From positions 124,001 through 188,000 of the forward strand of contig OZ025732.1 of the NCBI GenBank assembly GCA_964019335.1: a stretch of 64,000 nucleotides of DNA, in the 5' to 3' direction. Shown here piece after piece: positions 19,214 through 27,677 of this stretch (its first letter is position 1; the number at the start of each line of letters is the position of its first letter). The notes beneath the pieces are model-generated. The model was not told the origin of the DNA. It saw only the letters and a list, made by a program, of their open reading frames with translations, and did not search any database. The stretch comes from Diplonema japonicum. Its lineage: Eukaryota > Euglenozoa > Diplonemea > Diplonemida > Diplonemidae. Made by a program: the position numbers and the translations under genes.

Positions 19214-20962
19214 ATGAAAAGAAAGAGATCAGATGAAGGAATGAACGATATGACAGTGTTCGTGAAGACGGGAGGCGGGGTTCACGATGTGGAAGTGTTA
19301 GGAAAGGACCTGTACGAGAAATCGGGGTGTGCTGCTAGTTTAATCGTTGAAAGAAAACAGGAAAAAGACAAAACCATGAAAGGAAGCGAAGGACCAGCGG
19401 CAGTGACGCTGCAGGCGAGGCTCCCCACCTCTGAGACCATCAGCATTGAGGCAGTGGCTTCGGAGGAGATGAAGAAGGTGAAGGAGAGGATCGCATCGAT
19501 GGGAGGGTTGGATGTGGACATCCTCACCCTCACCTTCGATGGGGTGGTGGTGGCGACGGCTGCTGACGACGGCGGTGGACAGCTTGTCGGCGATCTTCCT
19601 TTTGAGGATGGAAGCATGCTTGAAGTGGTGGTGAGCAAGAGGCAGGCGGCTCTGTTGAAACTCTCTGAGATGGGGATCGAAGTGAAAGGAAGGGATTTGT
19701 ACGGAGTCTTACGTGATGACATTTCAGATTTCATGAAAGAGAAGGCCGTAGTAGAGAACGACAAGATGTGCGAGGTTTTGAACCTTCTCCTGGATGCTGG
19801 GGTAAGTGGTGGGGAGGAGGAGGCAGTTCACTTTGTGATCAAGCACAACCTTCCTTCTTGTGTGGAGGTCCTCTTGATTCGCACTTCTGTGGACGTGAAT
19901 TCAAAAGTAGCTCTCCCTTATCGAAGATGTTCGTGTACAGCACTTCACCGGGCCTCTTCTGAGGAGGTGGCGGCTGTTCTCTTGAGACACAATGCAGATG
20001 TCAATGCAACAGACGGTGATGGTGTTCCTGTCATTCACCATGCAGCTTCTTGTGAGGAGTATCCTGGAAGCAAGCTTTCTCACAATGCAGATGTGAATGC
20101 GAGAGACAAGGAAGGAAGTACGGCTCTTCGTACCTTCGAAGTTCATCCCTCTGCTGTACACCTTCTTCTTGAGCACAAGGCAGACATCGAGGCAAAAGAC
20201 AACGAGGGAAGAACACCCCTTTCTTTGGCTAATTTAGAGGTGGCTGAAGTACTTCTTGAGCACAATGCTGATGTGAAGGCAAGGGACAATAGAGGGAACA
20301 CGCGTCTGCACTGCGCTGTTAGATGCACCAATGTGGGTATTTTTCGTTGGCTTGATATTCTGCCTGTTCTGCTGAGACACAATGCAGATGTGATGGCAAG
20401 GAACGATGAAGGGAAGACGGCTCTCGATCTTGTCCCCTCTGATGATGAGGACATTACCAAAGCGATGCGATTGTCTTTTAACTTCCCTTCTGCTTTCCCA
20501 ACATGGTTTCCGTCCCGGGTATGACGTTAAACTGCGTCCGCCGACGCATTTGGGTCAACATTCTCTGATGACCAAGCCGTCTTTTTCCGTTTCTTCTCCC
20601 CTTCTCTTTGTTATGTTATTTTCATTATTCTTTCTGGCGATAGACTGATACGGGCCATGGAAGCAACCTCTGCTTAATTCCTGGTACGTGGGAGGCTCCT
20701 CTTGAGGATGTCAGTCACCTTTTCCCTTTTTTACTCGACTCTCTGTTTTCGTATGCAGTATTTATTCTTTCCCACCCCTTTTTATCTATTTCTTCGCTTC
20801 TTCATCCTAACTTAAAACCATTTCAGATACCTGTTGGAGGACCCGAGTCTCGCTCATGATCTGGAGCTGTTCGAAAGTGGGAGGGAGCTGAGCGACGTCA
20901 GCAGGCTTCCTGTTGTTCAACTGGTTTCAAGGTGTATATCACTTGCTATCAAGCGGATATGA
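19214..20962 (+). CDS. Ubl-ANK protein 4, split by an AGR insert
   Basis: ATG 19214 opens a chimeric N-terminus (MKRKRSDEGMNDMTVFVKTG, SLIVERKQEKDKT, then MKGSEGPAAV). Ubl and ankyrin repeats run in frame to MARNDEGKTALDL and KAMR at 20470. There an AGR tail interrupts the gene, and the unspliced frame ends at 20524. Joining 20472 to 20827 (GT at 20473, AG at 20826) gives KAMRLYLLEDPSLAHDLEL in frame, one residue longer than other copies, ending at 20962 with 464 residues. The donor (TT|GTCTTT) is weak, so splicing is a prediction. An in-frame loss of about five codons (KLSHNADV) is also seen. Confidence 0.65.
20471..20826 (+). mobile_element. AGR copy 6, inside a Ubl-ANK coding region
   Basis: Starts TTGTCTTTTAACTTCCCTTC and ends CTAACTTAAAACCATTTCAG, followed by ATACCT. 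It lies between GCGATGCGA and TACCTGTTGG, which are contiguous in all other copies. No target duplication beyond one or two bases, unlike copies 4, 5, 7, 8 and 9. Confidence 0.88.
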
Positions 20963-21250
20963 CGGCAATCAGTGTGGCGCTCGCGAAGCTGGTGAAAGAA
21001 GACACACGAGAACAGCAGATCAACCTCCTGACTGAGATGGCAAGCCTGCTGAAACTGAAACGGCTCCTCTTGAGGATGTCAGTCACCTTTTTCCTTTTTT
21101 ATTCGACTCTCTGTTTTCGTATGCAATATTTATTCTTTTCCACCCCTTTTTACCTATTTTTTCGCTTCTCTATTCTAACTTAAAATCATTTCAGAAGCCT
21201 ACTGAAACTGAAACAGGGCTTGTTTTTCGTCATCGTAAGAGGCCACTGAC
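20932..21250 (+). pseudogene. Unknown short coding piece split by AGR copy 7
   Basis: An open frame overlapping the ANK stop reads MTAISVALAKLVKEDTREQQ...LLKLK and, without the insert, continues to a stop near 21249 (QGLFFVIVRGH). Heptad-like leucines are present. I do not recognise it, and it may be a mere 3' flank. Confidence 0.25.
21042..21214 (+). mobile_element. AGR copy 7 with 20-bp target duplication
   Basis: The element is 21062-21194 (133 bp), starting at GGCTCCTCTTGAGGATGTCA. The direct repeats AAGCCTGCTGAAACTGAAAC (21042-21061) and 21195-21214 differ at one base. Confidence 0.9.
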
Positions 21251-21351
21251 AAGCCTACCGACTAACCCCCACCGACTAGCCGTTTTCAACAGCAGTTCCG
21301 CTACCCCCTCATCCTGCTTTTTTTGTAGCTTTTTACTTGTTATCTTTCTAC

Positions 21352-22180
21352 ATTCTACATCCACCCACGGGGATGGCGGACGGACGCAGTGGCACACATC
21401 CCACCGACGGAGGAGGAGGTGGACGAAGAAGATTCCCGAGACAACTCAGAAGACGAAGAAGAAAGAGAGGCGGGAGGAGAAGGGGAAGTCGCGGAGCTGG
21501 AGCGCATGCTGCTGGCGGAGCAGAGGCAGCAGGACGAACCCGCAACGGCACGCTGCGACGTATGCGGTCAGATGCAACAGGTATCCAACATCCTGGAGCA
21601 CTGTGGGAGTGCGAACTGGTTGTGGAAGTTCAACAACGGGAGGCACATGCAGGCACGACACGAACAGGCCTAGAACCGTGCATGAGGCTCCATGGCATCC
21701 TCCCGAGGGAAGCGTTACCTGCTGGCTGTGGTGGGGGAACGCGACGCAGCCTTGCAGGCAAAGAGGCAGCAGATCTACCGGACACACCAATGGCTGGAGA
21801 TCACGGAGGGGGAGGCACACCCAGCACCAACAGAGGAGGAGTTCGCGAGGCTGCAGACCGGCAACACCCTGAAGGAGTACACGAAACCGGTGCTGAAATG
21901 GCTCAAGCAGCTGCGCTGGTATGGAGGGAACAGAAACACGGCAGTGTCGACGGTGGAGCTGGCGCTGGACTTCGAAAACGTGACCCAGAAGCCCCTTGGA
22001 GGGAAGCTAGGGGAGTTGGCAGAGGTGCGACAGAAGGCCAGAAGACTGCACACGGTAATGAAGAAGGTGTGGAACACATGGGAGCTAGGGAGACTGCAGA
22101 AGAAGGTGAAATGAAGGAGGGCCTTCCCTGCTGAACCATGCAAGAAAGACTTCCTTTAACTCATATATTATCTTTCGTTC
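21352..22180 (+). mobile_element. RT-B retrotransposon, 5'-truncated and internally deleted
   Basis: Nearly identical in parts to 32360-33460: acidic linker DEEDSRDNSEDEEE, finger CDVCGQMQQVSNILEH, and ELALDFENVTQK. Relative to the 31738 copy it lacks bases around 21598 and 21712 and a large part of the C-terminal domain, and it ends KKVK-stop at 22114. The tail has GAAAGACTTCCTTTAACTCA. Inactive. Confidence 0.8.
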
Positions 22181-22619
22181 CTTCAATATACAATTGAGGT
22201 ACCCCCCCCTCCCCACATAATCTTACTTCTTCAGGTTTCCCCAGTGTTTTGTTATTTTCCAAAGAAAGGGATAGAATGCACAAACATGAGCCTCGCATCC
22301 ACGTGCATCACCGGCCAGTTCATCTTTTCCCTTCTTTATCTTAGTGATAAGTATTTTTTTCTCTTAGAACCTCGCGTTTTGTTTTACCACGTCTTCATAT
22401 TCTAAAATATAAAAAGGATAAAAAACACAAACATGCACAGAAAGGTGCTGGAACAATTGCTCAGGTTGACACGAAAGCATGAACGTCTCAACACACTTCC
22501 GTTGGTTCTACTCAGCCCAGCTGGGTGGGGTCGGTCTGGCTAGACCAAGAGAAGGTGTAATTTAAAGAAAAGGAAGAAGAATGACTTTGGTTGCTTATAA
22601 GCCGCCTGGCGTACAAGCA
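22181..22619. other. Spacer with several short repeats, no gene
   Basis: CCTCGCGTTTTGTTTTACCA at 22372 is shared with 16933. 22490-22575 repeats 12517-12600. Nothing else recognised. Confidence 0.4.
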
Positions 22620-22935
22620 ACTGCAGGCACAGTCTACTTGATTACAGGGGGTGCATCTCAACAGCAGTAGGTTCTTTTGCGTTCTGCATTGTGTCTGTCC
22701 TTAATGCGTGCGGTGTGCAACTCAACCCTAGCCGGGCCCCCGGGTAACCAAGATTCTGCGAGGTTCTGTGCTCGTGCAGTTTGCTGCCTGTTCGTCACCC
22801 TGAGCATCTGCGCTGCCCGCTGGCGCTACCGGTGATGAACCGACGAGGAGGCCAACAGCGAACAACACATCTGATGTACTTTTTATATTTCCATGTTATC
22901 CCCATCACCGGGAAAGAAGAAGCACCCCCCCTCCC
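22620..22935 (+). repeat. 5' flank of the CaaX Ubl-LRR gene, inverted copy at 60440-60715
   Basis: Diverged but collinear in reverse complement with 60440-60715 (for example TGCTGCCTGTTCGTCACCCT and its complement, and AACAACACATCTGATGT). Probably the upstream region or first exon of the gene at 22987. Confidence 0.6.
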
Positions 22936-22986
22936 TCCACATGATCTTACTTCTTCCCCAGTATTTCGTTCATCGAAAGCATTAAC

Positions 22987-24372
22987 ATGAGCCTCGCAGT
23001 GTTGATCAGGACTGTCGACGAGGATGTGGTGCACGAGGTGGAGCTGTCTGGGTTTGACAGGGTGAAGGACCTGTACAGGAAGGCGGCAGAGGCTTCTGCG
23101 GTGGAGGAGGGGATGTTCCTCTTGCACTTCGAAGGTGTGGTCTTGGATAATGATGGGACATCTGGCGGTGGTGGGGAGGAGCAGGAGATACAGCAGCTTG
23201 GGATAGGACAGGGGAGCGAGCTCCTGTTGTGCAGTACTCATAGAAGAACACTTGATGTCAGTCATGTGGAGCTCTCGAGTCGAAAGAAGGAGATAGCAAT
23301 GCGTCTTGAGGAGAATCCTGAGCTTCTTCTTTCGGTGGATGTCACTGGTCTGGACTGTCTTGATGGCAGGCTCACAAGCAAGCTTCCCTCAAATCTTCGG
23401 CACCTCAAGGTGTGGTCCCTGGGCGACGGTACGACCTCTATTGGGGACTCCTTTTTGTCTCGCTCCTCACTCGTCACCTTGGACCTGACGGCCTTGCGGG
23501 GTGTTCAGTCCGTTGAGCACTATTTCCTCCGCGAGTGCAAATCCCTCACTACTGTGGATCTGTATTCCCTCCGGAACCTCACAACTGTCGGAGATTGCTT
23601 CCTCACAGGCTGTTCTTCATTGACTTCTATTGATCTGAGTCCTTTGCAGGGTGTAAAATCCGTTGGGCACTCTTTCCTCCACGGGTGTAAATCCCTCACT
23701 ACTGTGGATCTGTGTTCCCTCCGGAACCTCACAACTGTTGGAGGTTGCTTCCTCGGTGGCTGTTCTTCATTGACTTCTGTTGATTTGAGTCCTTTGCAGA
23801 ATGTTCAGTCCATTGGGAGCGAGTTTCTCTCGTTTTGCTACTCTCTGGAGACTGTTGATCTGAGCCCCCTTCGCAATGTCACCACCGTCGGCTACTCTTT
23901 TCTCAGTTACCTCAATTCATTGACTTCTGTTGATCTGAGTCCTTTGCAGAATGTGACCAGGATGGACCACTGTTTATTCATGTCTGGTTGTTCTTCTTTA
24001 AGATCTATCGATCTGAGCCCCCTGCACAACACCTTTACTTCTACATCCCGGGTGGTCTATTTTCTCAGGGGATGCAAAGCTCTAACGACTGTGGATCTGG
24101 GTCCTTTGTGGAACGTTCAGTCAGTTGGCGATGAATTTCTTTCCGACTGCGAGTCTCTGGAAACAATTGATCTGAGCCCCCTTCGCAATGTCACCACTGT
24201 TGGCAGGTTGTTTCTTTCAGGGGCCCCAGTGGAACACAGAGAGGATGTTGTGGAGTTCCGACAAACAAGACTAACAAGGACAAAGCCAACAAGGACAAAG
24301 CCAACAAAGTTCGTGGGCCCTCCTGTGAAACAAGCAACCTGTAAAAGTAAAGAGTGTTGCATCATTTCCTGA
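22987..24372 (+). CDS. Ubl-LRR protein with C-terminal CaaX motif
   Basis: A 461-residue intact protein. Residues 3-75 are ubiquitin-like (LAVLIRTVDEDVVHEVELSG, then FLLHFEGVVLDND). A linker RLEENPELLLSVDV parallels the other LRR copies. About residues 130-415 are BspA-type LRRs with two alternating unit types: CKSLTTVDLYSLRNLTTVG and CSSLTSIDLSPLQGVKSVG. The C-terminus is basic (TKPTRTKPTKF) and ends KECCIIS. CIIS fits a CaaX box whose last residue Ser favours farnesylation in known systems, with an adjacent Cys that could be palmitoylated. This predicts a membrane-tethered cytosolic LRR protein, unlike the other copies. DNA identity to the other LRR genes is low, so it is an older paralogue. 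Confidence 0.8.
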   Translation: MSLAVLIRTVDEDVVHEVELSGFDRVKDLYRKAAEASAVEEGMFLLHFEGVVLDNDGTSGGGGEEQEIQQLGIGQGSELLLCSTHRRTLDVSHVELSSRKKEIAMRLEENPELLLSVDVTGLDCLDGRLTSKLPSNLRHLKVWSLGDGTTSIGDSFLSRSSLVTLDLTALRGVQSVEHYFLRECKSLTTVDLYSLRNLTTVGDCFLTGCSSLTSIDLSPLQGVKSVGHSFLHGCKSLTTVDLCSLRNLTTVGGCFLGGCSSLTSVDLSPLQNVQSIGSEFLSFCYSLETVDLSPLRNVTTVGYSFLSYLNSLTSVDLSPLQNVTRMDHCLFMSGCSSLRSIDLSPLHNTFTSTSRVVYFLRGCKALTTVDLGPLWNVQSVGDEFLSDCESLETIDLSPLRNVTTVGRLFLSGAPVEHREDVVEFRQTRLTRTKPTRTKPTKFVGPPVKQATCKSKECCIIS

Positions 24373-24589
24373 TGACTTTCACGGGGCAAAGCAGGGCATC
24401 CTGGGCAACCACCACCCTCCCTACACCCGCTTACATCTAATAGAGTAAAGGTCCCTCTTTCTTCTTCTTCCTTTCTTCTTTCTTTTTCCGCTCATGCATA
24501 AACAAATGCAATTTAAAAAAAGAGAAAATGCGCCAAACTAGTTATCTTGTTACTAGTATCGTTGTTTGTTCCCCCCCCTTTTTTTTTCT

Positions 24590-25050
24590 TTGGGAGGCTT
24601 CAGAAGAAGGTGAAAGGAAGGAGGGCCTTCCCTGCTGAACCACGCAAGAGAGTACTACGCTGCGATCAATCGGAGGGACGAAGGCGGTGATCGAGTAGAG
24701 TAGAAGGGCAATCATTACGACCAAGAACGATCTAGAAGAGTTGGGGAAGTAATGGGCAAGGGAAAGCTGGGGAGGAGGCCGGCATGACCACCGAAGGAGA
24801 AACCGCTGCTGAAATGGGATAGGTGCAAGTAGTGGATGAGAACAAAGGGGCGTCTCACAAAGACTTCCTTTAACTCTCTTTATCTGGATCAAGACAGTCA
24901 AGAAGGGCCGCGTGTCAAAGCTACGAAAAGCTTTAAAGGCGACAATAGGAACGAGGGCTATGCTCCAGAAGGGGAACATTAATAGATAGGAACTCACACC
25001 ACAAGAGGCTGTCCTCCAGTGGGATTGTCTTTTACTATGCGTTTTTCTTT
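24590..25050 (+). mobile_element. Two RT 3'-end fragments in series
   Basis: 24597-24895 repeats the RT-B C-terminus (GCTTCAGAAGAAGGTGAAAG, AGGTGCAAGTAG) and tail (GTCTCACAAAGACTTCC) with many small deletions. 24893-25050 is a second lineage's end: KKGRVSKLRKALKATIGTRA, MLQKGNINR-stop at about 24988, then AAGAGGCTGTCCTCCAGTGG. The second resembles RT-A. Confidence 0.65.
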
Positions 25051-25560
25051 TTATTCTCTCATTTTTTTCCCCCCCGTTTTTCTCATTCGTCCATCCCCCC
25101 GTTCAGCTTCCCTTCCTGTTTTTAACTATTACTTCTTTCTTATTCTCTTTCCTTGCAATACCATTCAGTTCAGATAGATCTGTGCATGTCCGTCCTTGGC
25201 ACTCTCCATCAGTGTTCGGAAGGAGATCACTCGGTTCGGTGTCGCCTTCATCGTCGTCAGATTTAATTTTGGCCTAATTTTCGCCCCTTTGACCCCTCCC
25301 CCTCCCTTAGGGCTATGTTGGCAAGGAAACGCGTTTCCAAGCTTTTTTTTGAAAAAGAGAGATAGCGGAAACGGAGACATTCCTTATCTTGGGGCTGTTT
25401 CCCTAGTATCTGAAAAATAAGGAAGCGGCAACGGAAACAGAAGCGTTTCCCGGTTTCTCCCATTCTCATTGTTGAGGGGGCAGCATGCAGATATAGTAGG
25501 ATATTACAATAAGGAAAGAGAGCAAACTAAATCAGCTTTCTATGCCACAGGAGTGAAAGG
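25051..25560. other. Unassigned stretch upstream of Ubl-ANK 5
   Basis: Pyrimidine-rich to 25170, then no recognised gene. A perfect palindrome GGAAACGCGTTTCC lies at 25325-25338. Related GGAAAC/GTTTCC words run to 25460, as at 3715-3785. Confidence 0.35.
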
Positions 25561-25565
25561 AGACC

Positions 25566-26777
25566 ATGAAAGGAAGCGAAGGACCATCGGCAGTGACGCT
25601 GCAGGCGAGGCTCCCCACCTCTGAGACCATCAGCATTGAGGCAGTGGCTTCGGAGGAGATGATGAAGGTGAAGGAGAGGATCGCATCGATGGGAGGGTTG
25701 GATGTGGACATCTTCACCCTCACCTTCGATGGGGTGGTGGTGGTGGCGGCGGCTGCTGCTGACGACGGCGGTGGACAGCTTGTCGGAGATCTTCCTTTTG
25801 TGGATGGAAGCATGCTTGAGGTGGTGGTGTGCAAGAGGCAGGCGGCTCTGTTGAAACTTTCTGAGATAGGGGTCAGTGTAAAAGAAAAGACTCCTTCAGA
25901 AGGGGACTTGTTAGATATAATGAAGAAGGGGGACATATGGGCGGACGAAAAGATCTGCGAGGCTGTAAACCTTCTACTGGATGCTGGGGTGAGTGGTGGG
26001 GAGGAGGAGGCCCTTCACATGGCGGCTCGTCACGATCTTCCTTCTTGTGTGGAGGTCCTCTTGACTCGTACTTCTGTGCATGTGAATTCCGAATTGAGTC
26101 TTAGCCTTTTGGGAATTCTGTGTTGTACGGCACTTCACCGGGCCACTTCTGAGGAGGTGGCGGCTGTTCTTTTGAGACACAATGCAGATGTCAATGCAAA
26201 AGATAGTAACGGTGATCCCGTCCTACATCGTGCTGCAGGTTTGAAGCATCCTGGGGGCCCCCTTTCCGTACTTCTGAACCGCGATATTGATGTGACTGCG
26301 AAGGGCAGGAACGGAGGGACGGCTCTTCATGGCCTCTCTGTCCACCCATCAGCAGTACACCTGCTTCTTGAACACAAGGCAGACATCGAGGCAAAGGACA
26401 ACGAGGGAAGAACACCTCTTTTCTTGGCTAATAATTTAGGGGTGGCGGAAGCGCTTCTCGAACACAATGCTGATGTGAAGGCAAGGGACAATAGAGGGAA
26501 CACGTGTCTACATTACGCTGTTAGAGGAGATCGAATCGAAGTGTTGCCTGTTCTGCTGAGACACAATGCAGATGTGATGGCAAGGAACGATGAAGGGAAG
26601 ACGGCTCTCGATCTTGTCCCCTCTGATAGTGAAGACATTACCAAAGCGATGCGATACCTGTTGGAGGACCCGAGTCTCGCTCATGATCTGGAGCTGTTTG
26701 AAGGTGGGAGGGAGCTGAGCGACGTCAGCAGACTTCCTGTTGTTCAACTGATTTCAGAGTGTATATCACTTACCTAA
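25566..26777 (+). CDS. Ubl-ANK protein 5
   Basis: Intact, 403 residues, with the plain family start MKGSEGPSAV and no LRR-derived extension. The Ubl spans about residues 8-92, with an alanine-rich insertion (VVVVAAAAADDGGG) in the loop before QLVGDLPFVDG. Eight or so ankyrin repeats follow (VLLRHNADVNAKDSNGDPVL, LLEHKADIEAKDNEGRTPLF). One repeat is diverged (VLLNRDIDVTAKGRNGGTAL). The tail LEDPSLAHDLELFEGGRELS is conserved. It is followed after 65 bases by T-repeat copy 2, as Ubl-ANK 1 is by copy 1, so gene and repeat were duplicated together. Confidence 0.8.
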   Translation: MKGSEGPSAVTLQARLPTSETISIEAVASEEMMKVKERIASMGGLDVDIFTLTFDGVVVVAAAAADDGGGQLVGDLPFVDGSMLEVVVCKRQAALLKLSEIGVSVKEKTPSEGDLLDIMKKGDIWADEKICEAVNLLLDAGVSGGEEEALHMAARHDLPSCVEVLLTRTSVHVNSELSLSLLGILCCTALHRATSEEVAAVLLRHNADVNAKDSNGDPVLHRAAGLKHPGGPLSVLLNRDIDVTAKGRNGGTALHGLSVHPSAVHLLLEHKADIEAKDNEGRTPLFLANNLGVAEALLEHNADVKARDNRGNTCLHYAVRGDRIEVLPVLLRHNADVMARNDEGKTALDLVPSDSEDITKAMRYLLEDPSLAHDLELFEGGRELSDVSRLPVVQLISECISLT

Positions 26778-26842
26778 TGCATTTGATGCAAGGACTCACG
26801 GGTATGCAGTGTTTATTCTTTTTCTTTTTTTGGGGACCAATG

Positions 26843-27285
26843 TTTCCAACCTCCCTGTGGTGGTTCCTGGTAATTGTGGTTTGGAGAAACACAAGCGAAA
26901 GGGAAACTCTCGTTCTAAAGCCGTACACGTGGGGAAACCTGGACGGGGGTGGAGAGCCCACCCTACGCGTGGCGCCAGTTAGCATCGCCCTCAACGGAGA
27001 GTCCCTTATCCCATTACATCGAACAAGGAGGTGGCTTCACCAGGTCAGGCAAGTAGCCTCCCCGCGGCATCGTGCCAGTGAAGCAAGCCTCCCACAACTC
27101 TCCAGTTGGCGTTTAATTGCTTCTGTGGCCCATCTCCCTATTTCAATTTCCAAGCTTTCTTTACCTCTCCACTTTTACTTTCTACGGGACCACAGGGGAC
27201 TTGGGAGGCTTCGGGGCGAAGTTTCACAAGGGGGCCGCTGTGTCACATACTGCTGGCACCACTAAAATCGAGACAACTTTTTTTT
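26843..27285 (+). repeat. T-repeat copy 2
   Basis: Pair of 7331-7765 with an extra in-frame 12 bases (TCCCTTATCCCA) near 27003 and a few point differences. It ends at AATCGAGACAACTTTTTTTT, which may be its tail. Confidence 0.6.
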
Positions 27286-27289
27286 TAAG

Positions 27290-27535
27290 ACGAGGGTGCA
27301 TACCTTGCGGCATATGGGGGGCCCGACGGCGCACGGCGACGACAGGAGACCACTCTTCTCCTCGAGCCAAACAGCCCCTTACCTAGCACGACTCCATGTA
27401 ATGTTCCTCGCCCAGATGCCGTCCATCTCATCGCGACAAGCAGCCACCGCAGGCACCAGACAGCAACCGCAGAACGGTGACCGATTAGTGTGAATTTCTA
27501 CTTGAACAGTGAGCACCCCCATGCGCACTGAAACT
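27290..27535 (+). mobile_element. RT-C 3'-end fragment
   Basis: 27300-27490 encodes HMGGPTAHGDDRRPLFSS ... TAGTRQQPQNGDRLV-stop. This is homologous to the C-terminus of the complete RT-C ORF (GGPTTHGYDRRPVLPE, GTRQSPQNGDNGD). Diverged, hence older than the copy at 27678. Confidence 0.7.
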
Positions 27536-27677
27536 TTATCGAATTTCTTTTTTAATCACTTCAGTTGCCTGCTTTGTGTCCTCGTGTGCTGTGTGGTGTG
27601 TCAGGTGCAGGACCATTTCAACTTTCGTGATCCAGCCGTAGATATGTATATTTGTTGACAGTATTCCGTGCCACCAC

